This document shows, piece by piece, positions 27,175-34,362 of a stretch of 64,000 bases of DNA. The notes under the pieces are model-generated. The model was not told where the DNA came from. It did no database searches and saw only the letters and a program-made list of their open reading frames with translations. This stretch comes from JANRLF01 sp033762815 (GTDB lineage Bacteria; Bacteroidota; Bacteroidia; Chitinophagales; CAIOSU01), in assembly GCA_033762815.1 (NCBI GenBank), contig JANRLF010000001.1:124001-188000 (forward strand). The letters are read 5' to 3'. The stretch's first letter is position 1; each line of letters starts with the position of its first letter. Position numbers and translations under genes: made by a program.

Positions 27175-27778
27175 AGGTTCTGACTTCTTTTGGCCAAGTT
27201 TCACCGACTTAATGACAAGTTTGTTTTTCATTATGTTAGTGTTGTATGTACTTACTTATATTAAACTGACCAACCAACAGAGAGCTACTGAACTTCAGCT
27301 CAACAAAATCAAAGAGATTCAAGCGGCGGTAAAAGAATTGCCAAGGCAATATTTTCAATATGACTCTATTTACAAGCGATTCTCTTTAGTAAAAAACATT
27401 GAATTCGAACCAAGAAGTGACGTTATTAGCCGTAACGACATCCAATACTTGCTTGGCGTGGGTAGGTCTATTCGCGAGCTTATTACAAAATTGAAATACA
27501 CTTATCAAAATCAAGACATAAAGTATGTAATCATCATTGAAGGTATGGCATCTAAAGATAACTATCCCGATAATTTCCCTTTAAGCTATAAAAGGGCATT
27601 GGCAGTGCTGAAACTATGGCAACAAAGGGCAGCAATGCCAGATCAATCTGTTTGTGAAATTCAGATTGCTGGATCTGGCACAGGCGGTATTGGGAGGTTT
27701 TCAAGTTATGAGGAAAAGAAAAATCAAAGAATCCTTATTCAAATCGTTCCGAAAATTGGGGAAATAAAAATAGAATGA
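27164..27778 (+). CDS. MotB/ZorB-like peptidoglycan-binding stator subunit (cluster gene 8)
   Basis: About 204 residues. The short cytoplasmic N-terminus leads into FFWPSFTDLMTSLFFIMLVL, the MotB/ZorB-type helix with an aspartate (Asp15) near its cytoplasmic end, the expected ion-carrying residue. A helical linker (35-75) follows, then an OmpA-like domain with YVIIIEGMAS, NFPLSYKRALAVLKLW and a final KNQRILIQIV strand, where the Arg residues match the peptidoglycan-binding pair of the family. I chose ATG 27164 over a TTG at 27143 because it sits at the end of the upstream gene in an 11-base overlap and gives the usual short N-terminus. Together with gene 6 it should form an ion-driven stator. 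It overlaps the next gene by ATGA. Confidence 0.87.
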   Translation: MKTKGSDFFWPSFTDLMTSLFFIMLVLYVLTYIKLTNQQRATELQLNKIKEIQAAVKELPRQYFQYDSIYKRFSLVKNIEFEPRSDVISRNDIQYLLGVGRSIRELITKLKYTYQNQDIKYVIIIEGMASKDNYPDNFPLSYKRALAVLKLWQQRAAMPDQSVCEIQIAGSGTGGIGRFSSYEEKKNQRILIQIVPKIGEIKIE

Positions 27779-28305
27779 AAAATAAATGCATTGCCACCGC
27801 TCTTAGCTTGCTAATAATACTCTTTAGCACTTTTGGGTGCTCACAATCGGGTAGAAGAAATACTAATCATAATACTGCTACAACAGAAGGTGTTATAGAG
27901 ACCGTCGGGGGTTCCAGTAAAAAAACCGTGGTGAAAATAAAAAAGGTTGATGGCATCTATCAGATTCCAGTTTTGGTAAATGGGGTAAAAATGTTTTTCA
28001 TTTTCGATACTGGAGCATCCGTCATATCTATTTCTGAAACTGAGGCAACCTTTTTATACAAGCAAGGCAATCTTACAGCTGAAGATATAAAAGGGACGGC
28101 AGAGTATTATGATGCAAATGGTGACATTTCGGAGGGGACAATCATCGTTCTAAAAACAGTGCAAATTGGAGATAGGATACTAAGGAACATTAATGCATCA
28201 GTTGTTCACAATCAAATAGCACCGTTACTTTTTGGGCAATCTGCATTAGAAAAATTCGGCAAGATTTCTATAGACAATAATAGAGAAGAAATTACCTTCG
28301 AGTGA
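27775..28305 (+). CDS. Retropepsin-like aspartic protease lipoprotein (cluster gene 9)
   Basis: A 176-residue protein with a lipoprotein signal (lipobox F-S-T-F-G-C, Cys22) and a single clan-AA aspartic protease domain. The catalytic motif is FFIFDTGASVISIS with Asp78 in D-T-G-A-S, and the family's C-terminal pattern LLFGQSALEKFGKISID follows. Such single-domain proteins act as homodimers, each giving one Asp; bacterial relatives occur in the periplasm. It should be exported and lipid-anchored, so any substrate is probably another envelope protein, possibly a partner in this cluster. The ATG overlaps the MotB-like gene stop by 4 bases, which shows translational coupling and makes it a true member of the operon. 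Confidence 0.88.
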   Translation: MKNKCIATALSLLIILFSTFGCSQSGRRNTNHNTATTEGVIETVGGSSKKTVVKIKKVDGIYQIPVLVNGVKMFFIFDTGASVISISETEATFLYKQGNLTAEDIKGTAEYYDANGDISEGTIIVLKTVQIGDRILRNINASVVHNQIAPLLFGQSALEKFGKISIDNNREEITFE

Positions 28306-28338
28306 TGCAATCCATTAATTTTATTGTACATTCATTAT

Positions 28339-28412
28339 GCGTTTTTTGAGCTTGACCACCCTGTAGGCAAGGCCGTTTACAAGGTCAAAAAATCGGATTC
28401 CTCAAAAAAGGC
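28339..28412. terminator. Nested inverted repeat between convergent genes
   Basis: Outer arms GCGTTTTTTGAG (28339-28350) and CTCAAAAAAGGC (28401-28412) pair at 11 of 12 positions; inner arms TTGACC (28352-28357) and GGTCAA (28383-28388) pair fully around a 25-base centre. It lies between the convergent ends of the cluster and proS and carries T and A runs on both sides, so a bidirectional terminator is plausible. Confidence 0.4.
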
Positions 28413-28423
28413 AACAACCCTTA

Positions 28424-29899
28424 TCAATAAGCCCTCGCAAAGATTACCCTTTGCTTGGAAGGCTTGCCGGTAAGAATACACTTGCCTTCCTCTTGCTCAT
28501 TGTTCAAAGGAATACAACGGATGGTGGCCTTTGTTTCTTTTTTGATACGCTCTTCAGTTTCGGCAGTACCGTCCCAGTGGGCATAGATAAATCCACCTTT
28601 TTCGTCCAGTGCCTTTTGAAACTCCTCGTACGTATCTACCTTATAGCTCATGGTTTCCCTGAATTGTAGTGCTTTGCGGTAAATTTGCTGTTGTATGTCT
28701 TCCAGTAGTTGTTGGATATATAGTGCCAAGCCGTCTATACTTTGCGACGATTTTTCCTTGGTATCCCTACGGGCTATTTCCACCACATTGTTCTGTAAGT
28801 CGCGGGGGCCGATGGCGATGCGCACGGGTACTCCTTCCAATTCATACTGGGCAAATTTGAAACCAGGGCGCGATTGGTCGTCATCATCGAATTTCACGCT
28901 GATATTCAGTTCCCTCAATGAAGCCATTATCTCCGCTACTTTGGCCGAAATGGTTGCCAGTTCTTCCTCGCTCCTATAAATAGGCACAATCACTACTTGT
29001 AGGGGTGCTAAACGCGGAGGCAATACCAAGCCCTCGTCATCGGAATGGGCCATCAATAGTGCGCCAATCAATCTGGTAGATACGCCCCAAGAGGTGGCCC
29101 ATACGTACTCTTCCACCCCCTCTTTGCTGGCATATTTTACGTCGAATGCTTTGGCGAAATTCTGTCCTAGAAAGTGGGAAGTGCCTGCTTGAAGGGCCTT
29201 GCCATCCTGCATCAATGCCTCTATACAATAGGTTTCCACCGCCCCGGCAAATCGCTCGCTGGGCGATTTAACTCCTTTTATTACCGGAAGTGCCATAAAA
29301 TTTTCGGCAAAGTCAGCATACACCTCCAGCATCCTTTCGGCCTCTTCAATAGCTTCCTTATCGGTAGCATGGGCGGTATGGCCTTCTTGCCATAAAAATT
29401 CGGCTGTCCGCAAAAATAGTCGCGTGCGCATTTCCCAGCGTACCACATTGGCCCATTGGTTAATTAGAATGGGGAGGTCGCGGTAGGAGCGTACCCAATT
29501 TTTATAGGTGTTCCAGATAATGGTTTCCGAAGTAGGCCTAATAATCAGTTCCTCTTCCAGCTTGGCATCGGGGTCTACTATCACTCCTTTACCATCAGGG
29601 TCGTTCTTTAGGCGGTAATGGGTTACTACTGCACATTCTTTTGCGAAGCCCTCCACGTGGGCTGCTTCCTTGCTCAAAAAACTCTTTGGTATAAACAGTG
29701 GGAAATAGGCATTGACATGACCAGTTTTCTTGAACATGCTGTCCAATATTTCTTTCATATTTTCCCATATGGCATAGCCGTACGGTCGAATCACCATACA
29801 CCCCCTTACCGAGGAATGCTCTGCCAGACCGCCTTTTATCACTAGGTCGTTGTACCACTGACTATAATCATCGCTTCTCGAGGCTATTTTATTGCTCAT
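28424..29899 (-). CDS. proS: Prolyl-tRNA synthetase, eukaryote/archaeal-like type
   Basis: A 491-residue class II aminoacyl-tRNA synthetase that charges tRNA-Pro with proline using ATP. Motif 2 and neighbours are visible: RPTSETIIWNTYKNWVRSYRDLP, NQWANVVRWEMRTRLFLRTAEFLWQEGHTAH, and motif 3-type GVSTRLIGALLMAHSDDEGLVLPP. The anticodon-binding domain (about 285-400) follows, and the C-terminal zinc-type domain ends in VIFARAY, the hallmark of the archaeal/eukaryotic-like ProRS. There is no bacterial INS editing insertion. This form is normal in Bacteroidota. It is transcribed towards the nine-gene cluster and away from the next secreted protein. Confidence 0.97.
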   Translation of the reverse strand: MSNKIASRSDDYSQWYNDLVIKGGLAEHSSVRGCMVIRPYGYAIWENMKEILDSMFKKTGHVNAYFPLFIPKSFLSKEAAHVEGFAKECAVVTHYRLKNDPDGKGVIVDPDAKLEEELIIRPTSETIIWNTYKNWVRSYRDLPILINQWANVVRWEMRTRLFLRTAEFLWQEGHTAHATDKEAIEEAERMLEVYADFAENFMALPVIKGVKSPSERFAGAVETYCIEALMQDGKALQAGTSHFLGQNFAKAFDVKYASKEGVEEYVWATSWGVSTRLIGALLMAHSDDEGLVLPPRLAPLQVVIVPIYRSEEELATISAKVAEIMASLRELNISVKFDDDDQSRPGFKFAQYELEGVPVRIAIGPRDLQNNVVEIARRDTKEKSSQSIDGLALYIQQLLEDIQQQIYRKALQFRETMSYKVDTYEEFQKALDEKGGFIYAHWDGTAETEERIKKETKATIRCIPLNNEQEEGKCILTGKPSKQRVIFARAY

Positions 29900-29953
29900 T
29901 GTAGAACTTGGTATATGCTTTGTTTGTTGGAAAGAAACGAAGTTAGTAAATAT

Positions 29954-29961
29954 TAATTTTG
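29954..29961 (+). promoter_or_regulatory. Candidate -7 element for the 30015 gene
   Basis: TAATTTTG matches TAnnTTTG exactly and lies 53 bases before the ATG at 30015. TTTG/TTG triplets occur upstream near 29923-29929 but the spacing (24-27 bases) is longer than usual, so the assignment is tentative. Confidence 0.35.
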
Positions 29962-30014
29962 TACTTTAAACCCAATGCCCTTTAACCTTGTCAAACCCAT
30001 AAATTATCCCTGTC

Positions 30015-31706
30015 ATGAAAATCTTTACCTACATAAGCATTTTCCTAGTGATGGCGGTGCCCGCTTTCGCCCAAAACTACGATGACGTCTATTATCAGCC
30101 ATCGGAACCCAATTATGAGCAACAGTACAATTCTGGCAACCAGAGCAATCAAGATGCCTATAGTTATGATGCACAGGATACCGACAACTTTTCTAGCCAG
30201 TATCAGGATAGTAGCGGCAATACTTACATTACCAATAATTATTATGACGATGATGACTATGACTACTATTATACCTCGAGGCTAAGGAGATGGTACGACC
30301 CTGTGCCAGGTTTTGGCTGGTATAGCGGGGTATATGTGGATAGATATTGGTATGATTATGACCCATTCTTTTTTGGCAGTACCATATATGTGGGAAATGG
30401 CTGGTGCGGACCGAGTTGGACATGGGGTTACACCACTTGTTACCCAACTTGGAGATATAGTTGGGGCTGGAACTGGGGGGTATATAATAATTGGGGTTGG
30501 AACAATGGATGGAACAACTGGGGTTGGAATAACGGTTGGAACAATGGATACTGGAATGGATACAATAATGGATATTGGGACGGATACAATGACGGCTATT
30601 ATGGCTACGGATACGGACAATATGGCTATAACTACAACTATGGAAACAACTACTATGGTCCACGCTACCAAACCGTTCAGCCCAACAATAGCAGCAGCGA
30701 TGTAAATACGGGCAGGCCGAATGGAAATATTTACGGTGCAGGCAAAACTGTTGCTAGTGATAACAAAGTGATGACGCGTTACCCTTCCAGCCTTACTAGC
30801 AGTAAAACTCCGGTTGGCATAAGCAACGATAATAAAGTGCCTACAGGTGGAAGGCCTAATGTAGGTAGCACTACTACAAAGCCTACAGCTCCTGTAAGCG
30901 GAAAACCTGTGACTCCTTACACACCTAACAAAAACGTGGACAGTTATTCAAAACCCACCACGCCAACCAAGCCTGTAAACCCAGGATATAACGAACCTGT
31001 TACAAAGCCGGTAAACCCTGGGTACAATCAGCCTAACACGAAGCCTGTGAGCCCACAGCCAAGCCAGCCTACAGCGCCCACTACCAAGCCAGTGAACCCA
31101 AGCTATAATCAGCCTAATACCAAGCCGGTAAATCCAGGATACAACCAGCCTAACACGAAGCCTGTAAGCCCGCAGCCAAGCCAGCCCACCGCGCCTAGTA
31201 CCAAGCCCGTTAATCCTGGTTACAACCAGCCCAATACTACGCCTAATGTGAAGCCTGCGCCTAACACTAATTACAACAAGCCTTCACAACCTTCGAACGC
31301 ACAACCGAGGCCAAATACCAATTATAGCAAACCATCACAACCTTCGAACGTACAACCGAAGTCGAATAACGGAGGCAATTATAATAGAGGTGGATATTTA
31401 AGCCCACAAGCGCCTGTAAGTAAGCCAAATTATTCACAGCCTAAAAACAACGGGAGTAATAACAACTATTCGCCTCCTGTACAGAAGCCTGTGAGCCCAC
31501 AACCTAAAAATAATGGTGGTGGTTACTCTAAGCCGGTGCAGCCCAACAATAGCTATTCCAAACCCGTACAGCCCAAGGGTAATTGGGGTAATGGTGGTGG
31601 CATGTCAAGCCCCAAAAGCGTATCGCCTCCAAGCAGTTCGCCCAAAATGAACGGTGGGGGTAGCAGGGGTGGCGGCATGTCGGCGCCAATGCAAAAGCGA
31701 CCTTAG
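30015..31706 (+). CDS. Secreted low-complexity protein: Asn/Tyr/Trp-rich half and Pro-rich repeats
   Basis: The 563-residue product has a signal peptide (MKIFTYISIFLVMAVPAFAQ). Residues 22-85 are rich in Asp, Tyr, Ser and Gln. Residues 90-220 are dominated by Trp, Asn, Gly and Tyr, with short motifs such as NNGWNNWGWNNGW and DGYNDGYYGYGYG. From about 290 the chain becomes Pro/Asn/Lys/Gln-rich with KPVNPGYNQP and KPVSPQPSQPTAP units, ending in a Gly-rich basic tail. No T9SS sorting domain or lipobox was seen. Proteins of this composition are found in Bacteroidota envelopes and may be disordered cell-wall or matrix components; the function is unknown. Low complexity explains the long open frames on the other strand. 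Confidence 0.85.
   Translation: MKIFTYISIFLVMAVPAFAQNYDDVYYQPSEPNYEQQYNSGNQSNQDAYSYDAQDTDNFSSQYQDSSGNTYITNNYYDDDDYDYYYTSRLRRWYDPVPGFGWYSGVYVDRYWYDYDPFFFGSTIYVGNGWCGPSWTWGYTTCYPTWRYSWGWNWGVYNNWGWNNGWNNWGWNNGWNNGYWNGYNNGYWDGYNDGYYGYGYGQYGYNYNYGNNYYGPRYQTVQPNNSSSDVNTGRPNGNIYGAGKTVASDNKVMTRYPSSLTSSKTPVGISNDNKVPTGGRPNVGSTTTKPTAPVSGKPVTPYTPNKNVDSYSKPTTPTKPVNPGYNEPVTKPVNPGYNQPNTKPVSPQPSQPTAPTTKPVNPSYNQPNTKPVNPGYNQPNTKPVSPQPSQPTAPSTKPVNPGYNQPNTTPNVKPAPNTNYNKPSQPSNAQPRPNTNYSKPSQPSNVQPKSNNGGNYNRGGYLSPQAPVSKPNYSQPKNNGSNNNYSPPVQKPVSPQPKNNGGGYSKPVQPNNSYSKPVQPKGNWGNGGGMSSPKSVSPPSSSPKMNGGGSRGGGMSAPMQKRP
31005..31238 (+). repeat. Two tandem 117-base coding repeats
   Basis: Two adjacent 39-codon units begin at 31005 and 31122. 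Each reads KPVNPGYNQP-NT, then KPVSPQPSQPTAP, then (T/S)TKPVNP(S/G)YNQPNT. DNA identity is high with third-position changes, consistent with an older duplication by slippage or unequal exchange. Confidence 0.85.
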
Positions 31707-31744
31707 TTAATTTGAAGATTCGGTAATTTGAAAATTTGGCAATT

Positions 31745-31768
31745 AAGCTTACCCCCTTTGGGGGGCTT
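31745..31768 (+). terminator. Hairpin after the low-complexity gene
   Basis: AAGC, a TTA bulge, CCCCC, a TTT loop, GGGGG and GCTT form an imperfect hairpin 39 bases past the stop. There is no T run after it, so termination is only possible, not shown. Confidence 0.3.
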
Positions 31769-31838
31769 ACTTGCGGTGTGCGTATGTGCAAGGGATGGTT
31801 TTATAGAGGAGTAAATTGTAAATCGTAAATCGTAAATT

Positions 31839-33323
31839 TTGAAAAGGATAATCTTGATATTGGCGATAATGGGAGGTGCAGCGGCCACTTGGGCGCAAAC
31901 CCCTATAGAAGGTTTAAGGTACTCGTCGCTGAAGCCTGGTATCAGTACGGCTAGGGGAATGGGCCTTTCTGGTGCCTTAGGGGCCATTGGAGGTGACCAA
32001 GCAGCATTGACCATCAATCCAGCGGGTATCGGTATCTACCGCCGCTCTGAAGCATCCTTTACCTTAAGTTTGGCACATGCGCAAACAGAAAGCCAACTGA
32101 ACGGTAACCTTACCCGCGACGATAAATACAACTTCAACTTACCCAATGCTGGCTTCGTTTTCAGCCGAGTGTACGAAGACAGCAGGGGCAACCGTGGGCG
32201 TGGCAAATGGGTGAGCGTCAATTTTGGGTTCAACTACAACCGCTTGGCAAATTACCATGGCAGAAGGTTCTATCAAGACAGCAATACCAGCAATTCCATC
32301 TTGGCCGACTATAGGGACGAATTGAATGCTGCCAGTATCGGCCAAGGCAATATTAATGGCAGCACGGTGAGCTTTGGTACCGCATCCGCATGGGACACCT
32401 ATCTGGTAAACCCTGTGGGCGATTCCACTTCCACGCAATACTGGGCCATCACTGACGGCGCGCCTGTTGATCAACAGGTGAGGGTATTGACGCGTGGCGC
32501 GGCGCATGAATTGGCTTTTAACCTGGGTGCCAACTATGACAACAAGTTCTATTTTGGTGGCTCCATCGGTATCCCTTTCCTTTTTTATGAGGAAGAAATC
32601 GTAATGAAGGAAAGTGATTTGTTTGACAGCATCATCAATTTCAACGGCTTTACCCAACAAAATAACCTGAATACTTCAGGCATCGGCATCAATACCAAAT
32701 TCGGGATTATTGTAAGGCCCGTTACTTGGCTCCGACTGGGGGCTGCCATCCATTCGCCTAACTTTATGGCCATTAAGGATGATTATAGTACCGAAACACA
32801 ATCTGATTTTGACTCCACTTTCAGCAGTAGTGCGCGGAACAATGGCAGTTTCGATTATAGCCTCAATTCTCCCTTTAGGGCTGTGGGCAGTTTGGCTGTA
32901 TTTTTCCAAAAGTACGGCTTCTTGTCCGTGGACTATGAGTTTGCCGATTATGGCCGCACCAAGTACCGTTTTGATACAGAATATCTTTCCCAAGAAAACA
33001 GCCTAAATCAACAAATAACTACAGTACTGGTGCCCACACATACCATTAGGGCGGGCTTGGAAGTAGCTTTGGAAAAATTTAGGCTGCGAGGCGGTTATGC
33101 TTACACCACGTCGCCCTTGGACAAGTCAGTTGTAATTGGTGACGGCGACTATAGTTCTATGACCTATTCCGGTGGCCTAGGCTATAGGGGCAGTTGGTTC
33201 TATACCGATATCACCTACTCACGCACCGCATGGAACACCGCCAGCCAATTTGCCAGCCAAGTACAAGCCACCAACGACATTAAGGTGGACAATGTGGCCG
33301 TTACCTTTGGCTTTACTTTTTAA
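31839..33323 (+). CDS. OmpP1/FadL/TodX-like outer-membrane transport protein
   Basis: A 494-residue outer-membrane barrel. The signal peptide (MKRIILILAIMGGAAATWAQ) only appears if translation begins at the TTG at 31839; the first ATG, 30 bases later, would remove most of it, so TTG was chosen. After cleavage comes LRYSSLKPGISTARGMGLSGALGAIGGDQAALTINPAGIGIYRRSE-type sequence, the OmpP1/FadL N-terminal hatch in which N-P-A-G-I is diagnostic. The rest alternates beta strands and ends in VAVTFGFTF with a terminal Phe, as barrel insertion requires. Members import hydrophobic compounds such as long-chain fatty acids; the ligand here is unknown. The stop overlaps murB by 4 bases tail to tail. Confidence 0.88.
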   Translation: MKRIILILAIMGGAAATWAQTPIEGLRYSSLKPGISTARGMGLSGALGAIGGDQAALTINPAGIGIYRRSEASFTLSLAHAQTESQLNGNLTRDDKYNFNLPNAGFVFSRVYEDSRGNRGRGKWVSVNFGFNYNRLANYHGRRFYQDSNTSNSILADYRDELNAASIGQGNINGSTVSFGTASAWDTYLVNPVGDSTSTQYWAITDGAPVDQQVRVLTRGAAHELAFNLGANYDNKFYFGGSIGIPFLFYEEEIVMKESDLFDSIINFNGFTQQNNLNTSGIGINTKFGIIVRPVTWLRLGAAIHSPNFMAIKDDYSTETQSDFDSTFSSSARNNGSFDYSLNSPFRAVGSLAVFFQKYGFLSVDYEFADYGRTKYRFDTEYLSQENSLNQQITTVLVPTHTIRAGLEVALEKFRLRGGYAYTTSPLDKSVVIGDGDYSSMTYSGGLGYRGSWFYTDITYSRTAWNTASQFASQVQATNDIKVDNVAVTFGFTF

Positions 33324-34336
33324 ACAATATTCACCTCTGGTACAATATCGATACCGAAACGGTCTTGCACCGATTGACGGATATCATCGGCCAGTGCCTT
33401 TACTTCATTGCCGCTAGCCCCACCATAATTGACCAACACCAGTGCTTGCTTGGCATGCGAGCCGGTATGGCCCACTTGCTTGCCTTTCCAACCACATTGC
33501 TCAATTAGCCAGCCTGCCGGTATTTTCAGGTTGCCGTTGGGCAAAGGGTAGGAAGGCATCACCGGATACTGGGCTACCAGGCTTTCGAATTGCTCCTTGC
33601 TGATTTCGGGATTCTTGAAAAAACTGCCCGCATTCCCTATTTCTGCTGGATTGGGCAACTTGCTGCTCCTTATCTTAATCACCGCCTCGCTCACCGAATG
33701 GATATTGGGTTCATGCACCCGCATATCGGCAAGGGTTTGTTTGATATCCCCATAACTGGTATTCAGTACGGGCTGCTTGTCCAAGCGCAGCGTGACCGAC
33801 AAGATGAAGTATCTGCCCTTTAACTCCTTTTTGAATACACTTTCCCGATAGCCAAATGCGCATTCCGCTTTGCTAAAGGTTTTGATATCCGCGGTTTCCA
33901 TATCCACCGCCTCCAGGCTATCGAATACTTTCTCCAGTTCCACCCCATAAGCACCGATATTCTGCATGGGGGCTGCTCCCACTAATCCTGGGATAAGGGA
34001 TAAGTTCTCAATGCCGCCCCAGCCATGCTGTATGGCATACACCACCAATTCATGCCAAACCTCTCCACCCATGATGCGCAACCATACGTGTTTATCCGTT
34101 TCTTCCCTTACCTGAATGCCCTTCATGCGGTTTAGGATAACCAGCCCCTCAAAATCTTTGGTAAACAGGATATTGCTGCCGCCCCCCAATATCAATTTGG
34201 GCACCCGTTCCCATTCATTGTTCAGGATGATTTGCCGCAGTTCTTCTATAGTAAATACCTCTGTTAAGTAGGTAGCCCGGACGTCTATTCCAAAGGTATT
34301 GTAAGGCTTTAGGGAAACATTCTGTAGCACCTGCAT
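33320..34336 (-). CDS. murB: UDP-N-acetylenolpyruvoylglucosamine reductase MurB
   Basis: MurB is the FAD enzyme that reduces UDP-GlcNAc-enolpyruvate with NADPH to UDP-MurNAc in peptidoglycan synthesis. The 338-residue sequence shows the FAD loop LILGGGSNILFTKDFEG, the second FAD segment LSLIPGLVGAAPMQNIGAYGVEL, FGYRESVFK, the catalytic-serine motif GNAGSFFKNPEIS and the C-terminal AGWLIEQCGWKG. Length and motifs fit type I MurB. It is the last gene of a four-gene minus-strand operon after nif3-like, zinc-ribbon and TPR genes, 26 bases after the TPR gene. Confidence 0.97.
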   Translation of the reverse strand: MQVLQNVSLKPYNTFGIDVRATYLTEVFTIEELRQIILNNEWERVPKLILGGGSNILFTKDFEGLVILNRMKGIQVREETDKHVWLRIMGGEVWHELVVYAIQHGWGGIENLSLIPGLVGAAPMQNIGAYGVELEKVFDSLEAVDMETADIKTFSKAECAFGYRESVFKKELKGRYFILSVTLRLDKQPVLNTSYGDIKQTLADMRVHEPNIHSVSEAVIKIRSSKLPNPAEIGNAGSFFKNPEISKEQFESLVAQYPVMPSYPLPNGNLKIPAGWLIEQCGWKGKQVGHTGSHAKQALVLVNYGGASGNEVKALADDIRQSVQDRFGIDIVPEVNIV

Positions 34337-34362
34337 TGCCGCAAAATTAAAGAATACAAGCC

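Larger units (their letters stand above)
15649..28305 (+). other. Nine-gene envelope NTPase/stator cluster
   Basis: Nine same-strand genes with overlaps or gaps of at most 13 bases form one probable operon. Protein types in order: vWA-like lipoprotein, three-helix membrane protein, tubulin-like GTPase, actin/Hsp70-like ATPase, bitopic protein, MotA/ExbB-like subunit, membrane vWA-like protein, MotB/OmpA-like subunit, retropepsin-like lipoprotein. Hand-counted single 60-base lines gave 27-45% G+C inside (16801, 18601, 21901, 24301, 26701) and 40-57% outside (12901, 13201, 14401, 29041, 32401), which supports a distinct origin but is a small sample. The combination of a proton-type stator with both a tubulin-like and an actin-like NTPase is the reason to treat it as a system. 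Confidence 0.8.

Noticed and set aside
27143..27778. TTG start at 27143 for the MotB-like gene
   Set aside because: It adds seven basic residues and deepens the overlap to 32 bases; the ATG at 27164 gives a typical short N-terminus.
15649..28305. Canonical Zorya defence system
   Set aside because: Only the stator pair resembles ZorA/ZorB. No ZorC-like, ZorD helicase or ZorE nuclease gene is present, and the tubulin-like and actin-like genes are not part of described Zorya types.
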